Source of the DNA: Methylocella silvestris
Lineage (GTDB): Bacteria > Pseudomonadota > Alphaproteobacteria > Rhizobiales > Beijerinckiaceae
Reading direction: 5' to 3'
NCBI RefSeq assembly: GCF_002891535.1
Contig: NZ_PDZR01000008.1
Coordinates: 87,286-151,285 of the forward strand
Length of the DNA: 64,000 nucleotides
The position numbers and the translations under genes are program-made. Shown here one piece after another: positions 7,587-16,258 of the stretch (position 1 is the first letter of the stretch; the number at the start of each line of letters is the position of its first letter). The notes below the pieces were generated by a model. It had not been told where the DNA came from. It worked only from the letters and a program-made list of their open reading frames with translations, and did not search any database.

Positions 7587-8752
7587 GCGCGCGCGGAACG
7601 CCGTTCATTCTTGATCGGGTGCTGCTGACGCTCGCCTGCGCCGGCGTCGCGGCGGTTGCGCTTGGCGGATTCGTCAATCATGCCGCAAACCGCCTTGCCG
7701 ACGGCGTTGCGCTGCCGCTGTGGCGCGCGCCGCCCGGCGACCAGGCCTTGATCGCCGGCGCGCTCGCGGCGATGGTCGCGGCCTCCTGTCTTTCCCGCGA
7801 AAAGCCGCGCGCCCTCGCTGCGATCGGCGCCGCGTTCGCCTTGTTCTTCGGCTGCCTTGTCGCCTCGGCCCATTTTGCCGATCGCCTCGCCGAGGGCGCA
7901 AAGCCCGCTGCGCGCACCTCCCTTGGCGCCGCCTTCTGGATCCTCATTGCGCTCGCTGCTCTTTGCGCGCTCAACGCCGCGCAGCGCGGCCGCCTGCCGT
8001 TCGCCTTGCGGGTCGCGATCGGCGCGGGTTTTGCCGCCGGCTTCGCGGCGCTGGCGCAGGCGGGCGTTTTCGCGCAGCTGGCGCTCGCCAGGGAATTTGC
8101 CGTCCATCGCGCCGAGTTCATGGTTCAGCTTTGGCGCCATATGGCGCTCGTCGGCGCAAGCGTCGCGATCGCCTTGGCCATCAGCATACCCTTGACCGTG
8201 CTGGCGCTGCATCGCGCCCATTGGCGCGGCCTGTTGTTTGCAACCCTTGGCGTCGTGCAGACGATTCCCTCGATTGCGCTGTTTGGCGTGTTGATCGCGC
8301 CGCTCGCCGCGCTGGCCGGGCGCTTTCCCTTGCTTGGCGCATGGGGCGTCGGCGGCACCGGGGCGGCGCCCGCCATCATCGCCCTGACGCTCTATTCGCT
8401 GGGGCCGCTCGTGCGCATCTTTGTCACCGGCTTCAACGAGGTCAGCGCCGATGTGAAGGACGCCGCGCGCGGGATTGGCTTCGACGGGCGCCGCCTCTTC
8501 TTCGCGGTCGAGTTTCCGCTCGCGCTGCCGGCGCTGATTTCCGGTTTGCGCGTCGTCGCCATTCAGGCGATCGGGCTTGCCACGGTCGCGGCGCTCATCG
8601 GCGCGGGCGGCCTCGGCGTTTTCGTCTTTCAGGGCATCGGCCAATATGCGCTGGATCTCGTGCTGCTCGGCGCGATCCCGATCATCCTGATGGCGCTCGC
8701 CGCCGATCTTGTCTTCTCGGCGGGCCTCTCCGCTGCGCGGGGAAAACGATGA
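7583..8752 (+). CDS. osmoprotectant ABC transporter permease (YehY-like)
   Basis: A 389-residue inner-membrane permease. Residues 1-170 hold about five hydrophobic segments not found in short OpuCB-type permeases. Residues 180-380 are the standard BPD-transport domain, with the coupling EAA-like loop 'EVSADVKDAARGIGFDGRRLFFAVEFPLALP'. The extra N-terminal membrane part is typical of the YehY branch. The GTG start at 7583 overlaps the preceding stop by four bases, and the stop overlaps the ATPase start by four. The heterodimer partner is the 248-residue permease at 9684. Confidence 0.9.
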   Translation: MSARGTPFILDRVLLTLACAGVAAVALGGFVNHAANRLADGVALPLWRAPPGDQALIAGALAAMVAASCLSREKPRALAAIGAAFALFFGCLVASAHFADRLAEGAKPAARTSLGAAFWILIALAALCALNAAQRGRLPFALRVAIGAGFAAGFAALAQAGVFAQLALAREFAVHRAEFMVQLWRHMALVGASVAIALAISIPLTVLALHRAHWRGLLFATLGVVQTIPSIALFGVLIAPLAALAGRFPLLGAWGVGGTGAAPAIIALTLYSLGPLVRIFVTGFNEVSADVKDAARGIGFDGRRLFFAVEFPLALPALISGLRVVAIQAIGLATVAALIGAGGLGVFVFQGIGQYALDLVLLGAIPIILMALAADLVFSAGLSAARGKR

Positions 8753-9687
8753 TCGAGCTCGACGGCGTCGCCAAATTCTTCGGGCCGACGGTTGCGGTCG
8801 AGAATGTCTCGCTCAATGTGGCGGCGGGCGATTTCTGTGTGCTGCTCGGCCCCTCCGGCTGCGGCAAGTCGACCGTGCTCAGGATGGTCAACGCCATGAT
8901 CGCGCCGGACAGAGGGCGGATCGTCATCGGCGGGGTGGATATAGCGACTCTGGACCCGATCAAATTGCGGCGCGGCGTCGGCTATTGCATCCAGTCGGTC
9001 GGCCTGTTTCCGCATTGGACCGTTGAGCGCAACATCGCCGCCGTGCCGAGGCTGCTCGGCTGGAGCCGGCCCAGGATCGCCGCGCGCATGGCCGAGGTCG
9101 TCGCCGCGATGCAGATCGACAAGGCTCTGCTTCCCCGCTATCCGCGCGAATTGTCGGGAGGCCAGCAGCAGCGGATCGGCGTCGCCCGCGCGCTCGCTGC
9201 GGACCCCGACATCATCCTGATGGACGAACCCTTCGCCGCGCTGGACCCGATCAGCCGCGCCGCCTTGCAGGATGAGATGCGGCGCCTGCATGAGGTCAGC
9301 GGCAAGACCTTTCTGTTCGTCACCCATGACATCAATGAGGCGTTGCGCCTGGCCACACGCATCGTCGTGATGAACAAGGGCCGCGTGGCGCAGGCCGGAA
9401 CCCCCGCCGACATATTGATGCGGCCTGTCGACGAATTCGTTCGCGGCTTTCTCGGCCGCGACGAGCTGCCGTTGCGGCTGCTCGATCTTGTCGAAATTCG
9501 CGATCGAATAGCGCCGCTGTCGCATCGCCCTTCGACGACGGCGATCGGCGGGAACGCCACGCTGCGGGCCGCGCTGAACATGATGCTCGATCATCATGTG
9601 AGTCGCCTTGCCGTCGCTGACGAGACTGGAAGGATAGTCGGTGAAATCGGTCTCGCCGATATCGTCGCGGGCGGCGCTCCTCAATGA
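8749..9687 (+). CDS. osmoprotectant ABC transporter ATP-binding protein with a C-terminal CBS-like segment
   Basis: A 312-residue ABC ATPase of the OpuCA/YehX type. Motifs are Walker A 'GPSGCGKST' (about residue 36), Q-loop 'GYCIQSVGLFPHWTV', signature 'LSGGQQQRIGVARAL', Walker B 'IILMDEPFAALDP' and switch 'FVTHD'. After residue 240 it carries a single CBS-like stretch ('ATLRAALNMMLDHHVSRLAV...IVGEIGLADIV'). In OpuA-type transporters such domains sense ionic strength or nucleotides, so a regulatory role is plausible but not shown. Both ends overlap neighbours by ATGA. Confidence 0.93.
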   Translation: MIELDGVAKFFGPTVAVENVSLNVAAGDFCVLLGPSGCGKSTVLRMVNAMIAPDRGRIVIGGVDIATLDPIKLRRGVGYCIQSVGLFPHWTVERNIAAVPRLLGWSRPRIAARMAEVVAAMQIDKALLPRYPRELSGGQQQRIGVARALAADPDIILMDEPFAALDPISRAALQDEMRRLHEVSGKTFLFVTHDINEALRLATRIVVMNKGRVAQAGTPADILMRPVDEFVRGFLGRDELPLRLLDLVEIRDRIAPLSHRPSTTAIGGNATLRAALNMMLDHHVSRLAVADETGRIVGEIGLADIVAGGAPQ

Positions 9688-10430
9688 ATGCAGAGCGACT
9701 GACCCGTTGCGCATTACGCCAGCCGGCGCTGTGGCTGGCGGCGCTGCTCGCATTCTTGCTTGCCGCCGCGCCCTTTAGCACGCCGCTGTTTGCCCTGTTG
9801 TTTCCGGAGGATCCGCGCCCGCTCTATACGCGCGCAAGTTTTTTCGCGCTGACGCTCGCCCATTGCGAACTCGTCGCCGTATCAAGCCTCATCGCGGCGA
9901 TCATCGGCGTTGGCCTTGCGATTTTCGTCACCCGCGACAGCGGACGCGATTTTCGTCCGCTCGTCAGCGCGGTCGCCGCCGTCGGCCAGACTTTCCCGCC
10001 GGTCGCCGTTCTCGCTCTTTCCGTGCCGTTGCTCGGCTATGGCGCGGCGCCGGCGCTGGCCGCCTTGAGCCTTTACGCCATTTTGCCTATCCTCGAAGGC
10101 GCCTTTACAGGACTCGCCAATGTTCCCTCCGGCGTGCGGGACGCGGCGCAGGGCGTGGGCTTTGCGCCAGGGATCATGCTGCTCGAGATCGAACTGCCGC
10201 TGGCGCTGCCCTTCATCCTCGCGGGTCTGCGCAGCGCCGTCATCATCAACATCGGCACGGCGGCGATCGGCTCCAGCGTCGGCGCGCTGTCGCTCGGCTC
10301 GCCCATCCTCGAGGGCCTTTCAGCGTCAAATCCGGCCTATGTTCTGCAAGGCGGGTTTCTCGTCGCCCTGCTCGCCGTCACCGCCGACCGCGGCTTTGCG
10401 GCGCTCGAGGCCGCGGTCCGCCCAAGATGA
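9684..10430 (+). CDS. osmoprotectant ABC transporter permease (YehW-like)
   Basis: A 248-residue permease with about six membrane segments and the conserved loop 'NVPSGVRDAAQGVGFAPGIMLLEIELPLALPF'. The 'INIGTAAIGSSVGALSLG' segment matches the OpuCB/YehW family. It is the last gene of the helicase-transporter operon. No clear intrinsic terminator follows before the DUF1348 gene. Confidence 0.9.
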   Translation: MNAERLTRCALRQPALWLAALLAFLLAAAPFSTPLFALLFPEDPRPLYTRASFFALTLAHCELVAVSSLIAAIIGVGLAIFVTRDSGRDFRPLVSAVAAVGQTFPPVAVLALSVPLLGYGAAPALAALSLYAILPILEGAFTGLANVPSGVRDAAQGVGFAPGIMLLEIELPLALPFILAGLRSAVIINIGTAAIGSSVGALSLGSPILEGLSASNPAYVLQGGFLVALLAVTADRGFAALEAAVRPR

Positions 10431-10509
10431 TTGGTACAGGAGGGCTCTCGCATTATCCTGTCCCGTCACGGCAAGGATTTGACGCCGCGCCGATCATAAT
10501 GTACCGAAC

Positions 10510-10524
10510 GGTCCGGTTTGGACC
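10510..10524. promoter_or_regulatory. possible TetR operator upstream of the DUF1348-TetR pair
   Basis: The inverted repeat GGTCC-GGTTT-GGACC lies 28 bases before the DUF1348 start, and a -10-like TACAAT follows at 10531-10536. The position suits autoregulation by the TetR protein encoded by the second gene. The repeat is short, so this is tentative. Confidence 0.3.
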
Positions 10525-10551
10525 AAAGAGTACAATCACGGGGAGAGATGC

Positions 10552-11025
10552 ATGTCCGAGGATCAACGCCCGCCGCTGCCGCCTTTCACCGCCGAGAGCG
10601 CGGTCGAAAAAATCCGCCTTGCGGAAAACGCCTGGAACAGCCGCGATCCGGAGCGCGTCGCGCGCGCCTACAGCGTCGACAGCGAATGGCGCAACCGCGC
10701 CGAATTCGTCAATGGCCGAAAGGAGATTGTCTCCTTCCTGAAGCGCAAATGGGAGCGCGAGCTCGAATATCGGCTGGTGAAGGAGCTCTGGGCCTACACG
10801 GACAATCGCATCGCGGTCCGGTTCGCCTATGAGTTTTGCGATGATTCCGGCTTCTGGCGGCGCGCTTATGGCAATGAGAATTGGGAGTTCAACGCGGACG
10901 GTCTGATGACGCGCCGCTTTGCCTCGATCAATGATCTGCCGATCCATGAATCGCAGCGCAAATTGTTCTGGCCGCAAGGCGATCGCCCCAAGGATCATCC
11001 CGGCCTGTCGGACCTTGGGCTCTAG
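10552..11025 (+). CDS. DUF1348 / NTF2-like protein
   Basis: A 157-residue cytoplasmic protein of the SnoaL/NTF2-like fold, DUF1348 family. It is recognisable by '[17 protein letters not shown]', '[17 protein letters not shown]', '[21 protein letters not shown]', '[10 protein letters not shown]' and the terminal '[17 protein letters not shown]'. The function is unknown; the cone-shaped fold often binds small hydrophobic ligands. ATG 10552 follows GGGAGAGA. It is six bases from the TetR gene, so the two are surely co-transcribed, which suggests the TetR protein controls it. Confidence 0.88.
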   Translation: MSEDQRPPLPPFTAESAVEKIRLAENAWNSRDPERVARAYSVDSEWRNRAEFVNGRKEIVSFLKRKWERELEYRLVKELWAYTDNRIAVRFAYEFCDDSGFWRRAYGNENWEFNADGLMTRRFASINDLPIHESQRKLFWPQGDRPKDHPGLSDLGL

Positions 11026-11031
11026 CTTCCC

Positions 11032-11592
11032 ATGGCGCGCAAAATCGCCGAGCGCTCCGACATCGTGCCTCTTCTCGCCGAAGTGTTTCGCGAGAATGGC
11101 TTTGAGGGCGCGAGCCTGACGCTCATCGGCGCGCGCACCGGGCTCGGCAAGGGCAGCCTCTACCATTTCTTCCCCGGCGGAAAGGAAGAGATGGCGGAAG
11201 CTGTGCTGGGCGATATCGAGCGCTGGTTCGAGGCGCATGTCTATCGCCCGTTGCGCGAAACGCAGGATGCCGCGCAGGCCGTCGGCGACATGCGCCAATC
11301 GGTCGAGGATTATTTCCGCTCCGGCCGGCGCGCCTGCCTGATCGGCGCCTTCGCGCTTGACAATGTGCGCGACCGCTTCAGCGCAAAAATCCGCAATTAT
11401 TTTGCGGCCTGGACGGAAGCGCTGGCCGGCGCCCTGGAGCGGGGCGGCGTCGATCCGAAAGAGGCGCCCTATCGCGCCGAGGAGGCGGTCGCCAACATCC
11501 AGGGCGCGCTGGTGCTGGCGCGGGCGCTCGACGATCCGGCCGTGTTCGAGCGCGCGATGGCGCGGATCGTGGCGCGGCTGCTGGCGGGGTGA
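11032..11592 (+). CDS. TetR/AcrR-family regulator
   Basis: A 186-residue transcriptional regulator. The N-terminal helix-turn-helix 'GFEGASLTLIGARTGLGKGSLYHFFPGGKEEMAEAVL' is typical of TetR. The C-terminal ligand domain has the 'RRACLIGAFALDNVRDRF' and 'EEAVANIQGALVLARALDDPAVFERAM' patterns of the YxaF/LmrA-like group. It is probably an autoregulator acting at the inverted repeat near 10510. The ligand is unknown. Confidence 0.9.
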   Translation: MARKIAERSDIVPLLAEVFRENGFEGASLTLIGARTGLGKGSLYHFFPGGKEEMAEAVLGDIERWFEAHVYRPLRETQDAAQAVGDMRQSVEDYFRSGRRACLIGAFALDNVRDRFSAKIRNYFAAWTEALAGALERGGVDPKEAPYRAEEAVANIQGALVLARALDDPAVFERAMARIVARLLAG

Positions 11593-11652
11593 GACGCGTC
11601 GGCAACTACGCGCAGGCGCTCCACGGCGACGCGGGGGCCGCCTGCCGCGTTG

Positions 11653-12324
11653 TCAGAGCTGCGCGGCGAGCGCCGCGAATGTGGCCTCGTTCGCGGACGG
11701 ATCGTTGAAGCGCAACGCCAGCAAAGGCGCAGCGACGAAACGCGACAAGGTCTCGCCCGTCGCCTCCAGCCTGACGGTCGAGCCGGGCGTCTCGTTGACC
11801 ACGATCGACCGCACCTGAAGCCCGCGCGCCCGCACGGCCTCAAGCCCTGTCAGCGCATGGCTGATCGCGCCGAGATAGGAGCCCGCGACAAAAATCAGCG
11901 GCAGGTTCAGCGCCGCCATGAGGTCGAGCGTGGTCTCGCGCCCGTTCAGCGGAACCATGACGCCGCCAGCCCCCTCGATCAGCAGCACATCGGGCGCGCC
12001 CGCCAGCGCGGCCTGACAAAAGCTTGCAACCTCGGCGAGATGGATCTCCCGCTGCTCAAGCTCTGACGCCATGTCGGGCGACAGCGGCGCCCTGAACCGC
12101 CAGGGCGCGATTTTTTGCAGAGTCTCCGCGGTCAGCGGACGCCCAAGCGCTTCAAGCAGCACGACGGGATCGCTGCCCTCCGGCGCCGCCGGATCGAAGC
12201 CGCTGACGACCGGCTTCAGCGCCGCGACCGCGCGGCCCCGCGCCCGCAGCGCGCGAATGAGCCCCGCCGTGACGAACGTTTTGCCGATATCGGTGCTGGA
12301 GCCGGTGACGAAATAGGCCGCCAT
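11653..12324 (-). CDS. bioD: BioD, dethiobiotin synthetase
   Basis: A 223-residue ATP-dependent enzyme that carboxylates 7,8-diaminopelargonate to close the ureido ring of dethiobiotin. The P-loop reads 'TGSSTDIGKTFVTAG' (usual form GTDTxVGKT). Other marks are 'ALKPVVSGF' and 'LIEGAGGVMVPLN'. It starts three bases after the bioF stop, forming a bioF-bioD transcript. bioA is divergent at 13583; bioB is not in the window. Confidence 0.95.
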   Translation of the reverse strand: MAAYFVTGSSTDIGKTFVTAGLIRALRARGRAVAALKPVVSGFDPAAPEGSDPVVLLEALGRPLTAETLQKIAPWRFRAPLSPDMASELEQREIHLAEVASFCQAALAGAPDVLLIEGAGGVMVPLNGRETTLDLMAALNLPLIFVAGSYLGAISHALTGLEAVRARGLQVRSIVVNETPGSTVRLEATGETLSRFVAAPLLALRFNDPSANEATFAALAAQL

Positions 12325-12327
12325 CTC

Positions 12328-13476
12328 TTACAGCTTCACGATATCGCGCAGGGCTTGCGCGAGCCTTGCGACATCCTCGTCCGCATGTCCGGCGGTGAAG
12401 GCGAAGCGCAGCCGCGCTGTGCCGGCCGGAACCGTTGGCGGCCGGATCGCGGTGACGAGAAAGCCCGCCTCCGCCAATTTTTGCGAAGCCTCGAGCGCGG
12501 CCTCGGGCGCGCCGACAATCACCGGCACGATCGGACTTTGCGGCTCTGGCAGGCCGAGCGCGGCGCAAAACGCTTGCGCTTTGGCGAGCGGCTTGGCCGT
12601 CAGCTCCGGCTCGCTCTCGATAATCTTCAGCGCCGCGATGGCGGCGCCTGCCGAGGCAGGGGGTAGGCCGGTCGAATAGATCACCGTGCGCGCGCGCGTT
12701 TTCATGAGGTCGATCACGCCGGCCGAGGCGCAGAGATAGCCGCCGTAGCCGCCGATCGCTTTTGAGAGCGTGCCCATCTGCAGCGGAACCGGCGGATCGC
12801 CGCTCGCGGCGACCGAACCGCGCCCGCCGCCGATCACCCCAAGCCCATGCGCGTCATCGCTCATCAGCCAGACGTCATAAGCGGCGCAAAGCGCGGACAG
12901 CGCGTCGAGCGGCGCGCGGTCGCCGTCCATGGAAAAAACGCCGTCGGTCAACAGCAGAACATGGCGATAGGTTTTGCGGCTCGCCGCCAGAATCTCTTCG
13001 GCGTGGGCAACATCATTGTGGCGGAAGACCATCGTTTTGGCCGGCGAGAGCTGCGTGCCGGCGAAAAGGCAGGCATGCGCCAATTCGTCGATAAGAAGCA
13101 GATCTTTTGCGCCGGCGAGCGCCGGCACGATGCCGGTATTGGCGAGATAGCCCGAGCCGAAGACGCAGGCGGCCCGCATCCCCTTGATCCGCGCGAGGCG
13201 CTCTTCAAGCACGACGAGCAGCGGATGATTGCCGGTGACGAGCCGCGAGCCGCCGCTGCCCGCGCCATAAAGATTGATTGCCGCGATGGCGGCGGCTTTC
13301 ACGGCGGGATGATGCGTCAGATTAAGATAATCATTGCAGGAAAAGGAAATGAGCCGGCGCCCGTTGCGCATGATATGCACGCCATCCTCGCGCGTGCTCG
13401 GCGCGAGGCGCCGGCGCAGATGCGCGGCGTCGAGCTCAGCGAGTTTTGCGGCGGCGAACTGGTCGAGGGAGTTCAT
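12328..13476 (-). CDS. bioF: BioF, 8-amino-7-oxononanoate synthase
   Basis: A 382-residue PLP enzyme that condenses pimeloyl-CoA/ACP with alanine to give 8-amino-7-oxononanoate. Visible motifs are 'FSCNDYLNLTHHP', 'GAGSGGSRLVTGNHPL', 'DDAHGLGVIG' and the PLP-lysine site 'MGTLSKAIGGYGGYL'. The longest frame begins at 13563, but ATG 13476 ('MNSLDQFAAAKL') fits the family N-terminus. The ribosome-binding site is weak. It shares a short divergent promoter region with bioA. Confidence 0.95.
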   Translation of the reverse strand: MNSLDQFAAAKLAELDAAHLRRRLAPSTREDGVHIMRNGRRLISFSCNDYLNLTHHPAVKAAAIAAINLYGAGSGGSRLVTGNHPLLVVLEERLARIKGMRAACVFGSGYLANTGIVPALAGAKDLLLIDELAHACLFAGTQLSPAKTMVFRHNDVAHAEEILAASRKTYRHVLLLTDGVFSMDGDRAPLDALSALCAAYDVWLMSDDAHGLGVIGGGRGSVAASGDPPVPLQMGTLSKAIGGYGGYLCASAGVIDLMKTRARTVIYSTGLPPASAGAAIAALKIIESEPELTAKPLAKAQAFCAALGLPEPQSPIVPVIVGAPEAALEASQKLAEAGFLVTAIRPPTVPAGTARLRFAFTAGHADEDVARLAQALRDIVKL

Positions 13477-13540
13477 CAGGACTTTGGTCCTCGTTGAGTC
13501 GGCGAAAGCCTGTTTTCTCCCAAGCTTTTGCGCAATATGC

Positions 13541-13561
13541 GCGCGCAACGCAATTGCGCGC
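13541..13561. promoter_or_regulatory. inverted repeat in the bioF/bioA divergent promoter region
   Basis: GCGCGCAA (13541-13548) and TTGCGCGC (13554-13561) form 8-base arms around a five-base loop, 22 bases before bioA. A second overlapping symmetry uses TTGCGC at 13529-13534. I see no match to the TTATnTATAA box of the alphaproteobacterial BioR regulator. This could be another repressor's site or a 5'-UTR hairpin. Confidence 0.35.
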
Positions 13562-13582
13562 AAACCAGCTCAAGGCAAATTC

Positions 13583-14857
13583 ATGAGCGCTGCCGACTGG
13601 CTCGAAAAGGGCCTGCCCCACATTTGGCTGCCCTATACGCAGATGCGGACCGCGCCGCCGCCGCTGCCGGTCGCCAGCACAAAAGGCTCGCGCATCACGC
13701 TCGCCGATGGCCGCGTGCTGATTGACGGGCTCGCGAGCTGGTGGACCGCCTGTCACGGCTATAATCATCCGCATATCGCACAAGCCCTCCGCGCCCAGAT
13801 TGAAAAAATGCCGCATGTGATGTTCGGCGGTTTGGTTCACGAGCCGGCGCTGACGCTGGCGCGGCGTCTTGCAGCGCTTCTGCCGGAGCCGCTGGAGCGG
13901 GTGTTTTTCTCCGACAGCGGATCGGTCGCCATGGAAGTGGCGATGAAAATCTCCATGCAATTCTGGCTCAATCAGGGTTTTAAGGGCCGCACGAAATTCC
14001 TGTCGTTTCGGGGCGGGTATCATGGCGACACCTTCGCCTGCATGTCCGTCTGCGATCCCGAGGAAGGGATGCACAGCCTGTTCGCCGGCGCTTTGGCGAA
14101 ACAAATCATTGCCGATCTCCCGGTCGATGAAGCAAGCGAAGCGGCCTTCGACCAGCTGCTCGCGGCGCATGCGGACGAACTCGCCGCAATTCTCGTCGAG
14201 CCCCTCGTACAGGGGGCGGGCGGCATGATCTTTCATGACGCGGAGGTCTTGCAAAAACTGCGTCGCGCCGCCGACCGGCATGGAATCCTGCTGATTTTCG
14301 ACGAGGTTTTTACCGGCTTCGGCCGAACCGGGACCATGTTCGCCTGCGAGGCGGCAGGCGTCGTCCCCGACATTGTCGCGCTATCGAAAGCATTGACGGG
14401 CGGCACGATGGGGCTCGCTGCGACCATCGCCAGCCGAAAAATTTTCGAGGCGTTTTTGTCGGACGATCCGCTGCATGCGCTGATGCATGGCCCGACCTTC
14501 ATGGCCAATCCGCTTGCCTGCGCGGCGGCGAACGCCTCGCTCGATCTGTTCGAGCAAGAGCCGCGGCGCGAACAGGTCGCTGCGATCAGCGAGGCGCTGA
14601 AGCTGGGTCTCGCCCCTTGCCGCGACTTTCCGCGGGTCAGGGATGTGCGCGTGCTTGGCGCGATCGGCGTTGTCGAACTCGATCGCATCGACGACATGGA
14701 CGGGCTGAAACGGCGCTTCGTCGAGGCGGGCGTCTTTGTGCGCCCGTTTCGTAACATCGTCTATCTGACGCCGGCTTTCACCATTGCGCCCGAGGAATTG
14801 AAGCGTCTGACCGACGCCGTGGTCGCGGGGGTCGGCGCCCATGGGCGGAAGGCCTAG
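13583..14857 (+). CDS. bioA: BioA, adenosylmethionine-8-amino-7-oxononanoate aminotransferase
   Basis: A 424-residue class III PLP aminotransferase that makes 7,8-diaminopelargonate using S-adenosylmethionine as amino donor. Hallmarks are 'HIWLPYTQM', 'DGLASWWTACHGYNHP', 'FFSDSGSVAMEVAMK', 'LIFDEVFTGFGRTG', the lysine site 'VALSKALTGG' and 'GPTFMANPLACAAA'. ATG 13583 is preferred over the much longer upstream frame from 13334, because residue 1 then fits the family and AAGG lies just upstream. It is divergent from bioF-bioD. Confidence 0.96.
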   Translation: MSAADWLEKGLPHIWLPYTQMRTAPPPLPVASTKGSRITLADGRVLIDGLASWWTACHGYNHPHIAQALRAQIEKMPHVMFGGLVHEPALTLARRLAALLPEPLERVFFSDSGSVAMEVAMKISMQFWLNQGFKGRTKFLSFRGGYHGDTFACMSVCDPEEGMHSLFAGALAKQIIADLPVDEASEAAFDQLLAAHADELAAILVEPLVQGAGGMIFHDAEVLQKLRRAADRHGILLIFDEVFTGFGRTGTMFACEAAGVVPDIVALSKALTGGTMGLAATIASRKIFEAFLSDDPLHALMHGPTFMANPLACAAANASLDLFEQEPRREQVAAISEALKLGLAPCRDFPRVRDVRVLGAIGVVELDRIDDMDGLKRRFVEAGVFVRPFRNIVYLTPAFTIAPEELKRLTDAVVAGVGAHGRKA

Positions 14858-14915
14858 GCTGGCGCGGCGCCGAGCCTCCGCTTAGATGGAGCCAAGACCC
14901 ATCAGGAGCCAAGCC

Positions 14916-15980
14916 ATGACAAAGACCGCCCTCATCGCCGGCGTGAGCGGCATCGTCGGCGCCGCCGCCGCAAGTCTTTTGGTTGAGAGCGGCTGGACCG
15001 TGTTCGGGCTCGCGCGCAAACCGCTGGCGCAAAAGGGCGTCACGCCGATCGCCGCCGATCTGCAAGACCCGGCCGCCCTCGCGGCAGCGCTCGCCGGGAT
15101 GCGCCCGAGCCATGTTTTTCTGACCAACTGGTCGCGGCAGGCGAACGAGGCCGAAAACATCAGGGTCAATGGCGCCATGGCGCGCAATCTGCTCGACGCC
15201 CTGCGTCCGGCTGAAAGCCTGCGCCATGTCGCTCTCGTGACGGGCCTCAAGCATTAGCTCGGGCCGTTTGAATCCTATGGCAAGGGCAAGCTGCCGGCGA
15301 CGCCCTTTCGCGAGGATCAGCCGCGGCTCGCTGTCGAGAATTTCTATTATGCGCAGGAGGATGAGGTCTTTGCCGCCGCCGCCCGCGAAGGTTTTGCGTG
15401 GAGCGTGCACCGCCCGCATACGATCATCGGCAAGGCGGTCGGCAATGCCATGAATATGGGAACGACGCTGGCGGTCTATGCGTCGATCTGCCGGGAGACG
15501 GGAAGGCCATTCTACTTCCCGGGGTCCGCCGTGCAGTGGAGCGGGCTCACCGACATGACGGATTCGCGCCTGCTCGCGCGTCATCTGCTGTGGGCGGCGA
15601 CGACCCCCGCGGCAGCGAACGAGGCCTTCAATGTCGGCGATGGCGATGTGTTTCGCTGGAGCTGGATGTGGCGTCGCATCGCCGACTGGTTCGGGATCAA
15701 GGCTGCGCCCTTCGACGGCCGGATCCAGCCGCTGGAAACGCAGATGGCGAGCGACGCGCCCGTTTGGCGCGCGATCGCCGAGCGGCATGGTCTGAAGGAG
15801 CCGGAGATTGCTCGGCTGGCCTCGCCCTGGCACACGGACGCCGACCTTGGACGGCCGATCGAGGTCGTCACCGACATGTCGAAAAGCCGGAAGCTCGGTT
15901 TTACCGCCTACCAGCCAACTGATGAGGCTTTCTTCGATTTGTTTGCGGAGCTGCGCGCGGACCGGCTTATTCCGACTTAG
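14916..15980 (+). pseudogene. PRISE-type short-chain reductase (progesterone 5-beta-reductase/iridoid synthase-like) interrupted by an in-frame TAG
   Basis: The frame from ATG 14916 (AGGAG at 14904-14908) to TAA-type end 15980 encodes about 354 residues, which fits the family. It has a Rossmann start 'AGVSGIVGAAAASLL' and the PRISE motifs 'TNWSRQANEAENI', 'VTGLKH', 'LGPFESYGKG', 'NFYYAQED', 'WSVHRPHTIIGKA' and 'FNVGDGDVFRWSWMW'. A single TAG at 15255-15257 breaks it after 'TGLKH'. Relatives normally have Tyr there (K-H-Y-x-G-P-F), so one base change from TAT or TAC would explain it. The stop falls two residues after the presumed catalytic Lys; the presumed catalytic Tyr ('FYY') lies 32 residues after that Lys, as in the plant enzymes. 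Frame and downstream sequence are otherwise intact, so this is recent inactivation, a sequencing error or readthrough. Confidence 0.85.
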
Positions 15981-16024
15981 CTACCAGCCGGCTGGCCGTC
16001 TTTGGCGACGCCAGCCAAAGGAAA

Positions 16025-16258
16025 TCAGTCTTTCGCGCCCTTGGCTTTTTCTTCGCTCGCCTTCGGGCAGACGACATGGGTCTCCGTACGGGTGACGCCA
16101 TAGCCTTCGTCTAGGGCGACTTTTTCAGCGACGCAGCCTTCGGCCAGCGCGGCGCTCGCCTGCGAATCGGCGAGCGAGGGGTCCGGGGTTCCCATATAAA
16201 TCACGAAAATGAGGCCGAGACTGAGGACAAAACCGAAGATCGAACCCAGCCTGATCAT
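16025..16258 (-). CDS. small membrane-anchored or exported protein, unknown
   Basis: A 77-residue protein from ATG 16258. It has one hydrophobic segment (residues 3-22, 'LGSIFGFVLSLGLIFVIYMG') followed by a polar region. That region holds two cysteines ('EGCVAEKVALDEGYGV' and 'HVVCPK') and a charged Lys/Glu-rich tail. I do not recognise a family. The two cysteines about 25 residues apart could form a periplasmic disulfide. It lies between the broken reductase and divergent parC. Confidence 0.6.
   Translation of the reverse strand: MIRLGSIFGFVLSLGLIFVIYMGTPDPSLADSQASAALAEGCVAEKVALDEGYGVTRTETHVVCPKASEEKAKGAKD

Noticed and set aside
7559..8644. 361-codon minus-strand open frame over the first osmoprotectant permease
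   Set aside because: The Arg/Gly/Asp-rich translation is typical of antisense to an Ala/Leu-rich membrane protein.
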